Shown piece by piece: positions 13,752-14,728 of a stretch of 14,728 bases of DNA. The DNA is taken from contig DBYQ01000043.1 in NCBI GenBank assembly GCA_002310015.1, forward strand, positions 1 to 14,728. Direction: 5' to 3'. The position numbers were made by a program, and so were the translations under genes. The notes under the pieces are model-generated. The model was not told the origin of the DNA. It saw nothing but the letters and a program-made list of their open reading frames with translations, and searched no databases. How positions within the stretch are numbered: the first letter of the stretch is position 1; each line of letters starts with the position of its first letter. Source of the stretch: Bacteroidales bacterium UBA1182. Its GTDB lineage: Bacteria; Bacteroidota; Bacteroidia; Bacteroidales; Bacteroidaceae.

Positions 13752-14728
13752 TTGATATTAAAGTAATTGTAGAGAGCAGTCTCAATCTCCTCTGGTGTGG
13801 GAACCATACCGCCCAGACGGCCAAAGAAGCCTATGGGCTTGCGGCCCTCAACAGCCAGACGGATATCCTCAATCATCTGACCGGCGCTCAGCTCAACAGA
13901 GAAGAGGCCCTTGATGCGTGGGTTGTCAGCCAGCTCGCGTATCTGGTCATATGGGAAAGGATAGAGTGAGATGGGGCGGAACAGACCGATCTTGTGGCCT
14001 TTGGCGCGAGCCAGCTCAATGCTCTTCTGTGCTATACGGGCGATGATACCGAATGCTACTATTACGTAGTCAGCGTCATCGCATTGAATCATCTCGTAAC
14101 GTACCTCGTTCTGCTCCATCTCGCGGTATTTCTTCTGCAAGCGGATGTTCACCAGTTCATGCTCCTGCGGAAGCAGGTTGAGTGAGGTGATATAACGACG
14201 TTCCTTACCCTCGGGGGTACCGTTGGTGGCCCAGTCAGGATACTCGCTCATGCGGGGACGCTGAGCAGGCAGATATATCTTCTCCATCATCTGACCCAGG
14301 GCACCGTCGGCCAGGATCATTGTGGGGTTACGGTATTTGAACGCAAGGTCAAATCCTAATGCTATGAAATCAGCCAGTTCCTGGACTGATGAGGGTGCCA
14401 GGGTGAGCAGCTTGTAATCACCGTGGCCACCGCCCTTTACAGTCTGGAAATAGTCGGCCTGGCTGGGCTGGATGGTTCCCAGTCCGGGGCCTCCGCGTGA
14501 CACGTTGATAAGCAGGCATGGAAGCTCAGCTCCTGCCAGATATGATATACCCTCTGCCATCAGGCTTATACCGGGGCTGGATGAGGATGTCATAACTCTG
14601 TGTCCTGTGGATGCACCGCCATAGACCATGTTGATGGCGGAAACTTCACTCTCGGCCTGGAGAACTGCCATGCCTGTACGTGCAGTGGCATCGGTCTCCA
14701 TAAGATACTCCATTACCTCCGTCTGCGG
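13748..14728 (-). CDS. vorB: 2-oxoacid:ferredoxin oxidoreductase, alpha subunit (VorB-like; N-terminus outside window)
   Basis: The visible frame has 327 residues and is open at the right edge; the reading begins PQTEVMEYL, which aligns with the PQ(S/T)E(I/V)xEYL block about 25-35 residues into VorB/KorA proteins, so only a short N-terminal piece is missing. The internal ATG at 14713 is not the real start. Key features are QAESEVSAINMVYGGASTG, TSSSSPG and INVSRGGPGLGTIQPSQADYF, characteristic of this pyrimidine-binding alpha subunit, and a C-terminal domain II ending in FGRLGGMVPTPEEI. The family includes 3-methyl-2-oxobutanoate (VOR) and 2-oxoglutarate (KOR) enzymes; VorB is the customary label for this type, not proof of substrate. 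A ferredoxin-like delta subunit gene often precedes alpha and may lie beyond the edge. Confidence 0.93.
   Translation of the reverse strand, partial: PQTEVMEYLMETDATARTGMAVLQAESEVSAINMVYGGASTGHRVMTSSSSPGISLMAEGISYLAGAELPCLLINVSRGGPGLGTIQPSQADYFQTVKGGGHGDYKLLTLAPSSVQELADFIALGFDLAFKYRNPTMILADGALGQMMEKIYLPAQRPRMSEYPDWATNGTPEGKERRYITSLNLLPQEHELVNIRLQKKYREMEQNEVRYEMIQCDDADYVIVAFGIIARIAQKSIELARAKGHKIGLFRPISLYPFPYDQIRELADNPRIKGLFSVELSAGQMIEDIRLAVEGRKPIGFFGRLGGMVPTPEEIETALYNYFNIK

Noticed and set aside
12649..14185. Plus-strand open frames of 60-160 codons
   Set aside because: They are antisense to the three oxidoreductase subunits, which have full family motifs.

Overview
The window looks like chromosome from a member of the Bacteroidales (Bacteroides/Phocaeicola/Prevotella-like). 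The reasons are the GyrB N-terminus, three sites matching the Bacteroidetes -7 promoter element TAnnTTTG, mostly weak Shine-Dalgarno sequences, a lipoprotein with a Bacteroidetes surface-export signal, and a ferredoxin-dependent 2-oxoacid oxidoreductase operon. I see no tRNA, rRNA, CRISPR array, insertion sequence or phage gene. The genes are intact except for the two cut by the window edges.

Left (1-1211, minus strand): the first 403 residues of gyrB, running off the left edge. A 175-bp divergent spacer carries a promoter for gyrB and one for the rightward operon.

Left-centre (1387-5863, plus strand): a compact four-gene operon made of the same two-gene module twice: HTH-cupin regulator, acyl-CoA synthetase, HTH-cupin regulator, acyl-CoA synthetase. 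Junctions are 8, 1 and 7 nt. The two regulators are clear paralogues. The two synthetases belong to different subfamilies (FadD-like and medium-chain/MACS-like). The operon probably senses and activates exogenous carboxylic acids; the substrates cannot be read from sequence.

Centre (5864-11346, plus strand): a promoter and a roughly 90-nt leader, then a 945-residue surface lipoprotein with long coiled coils (including five back-to-back heptad repeats), then an OmpA-family barrel/peptidoglycan-binding protein 20 nt downstream. A strong hairpin follows. The start codon of a secreted 387-residue protein with a Bacteroidales-type C-terminal motif lies 11 nt beyond it. A long symmetrical hairpin ends this unit and also serves the convergent operon from the right.

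Right (11345-14728, minus strand): an operon reading leftwards with the alpha (VorB-like, N-terminus cut off), beta (TPP-binding) and gamma subunits of a 2-oxoacid:ferredoxin oxidoreductase, followed 13 nt later by a predicted outer-membrane barrel protein.

Metabolic link (inference): acyl-CoA synthetases plus a reversible 2-oxoacid:ferredoxin oxidoreductase are the two enzyme types needed to turn short branched-chain or aryl acids into 2-oxoacids and then amino acids by reductive carboxylation, which is known physiology in rumen and gut Bacteroidales. The two operons are about 5.5 kb apart and convergent, so the link is only a hypothesis. The least explained items are the tandem regulator-synthetase module, the coiled-coil lipoprotein/OmpA pair and its leader, and the hairpin before the 387-residue secreted protein.
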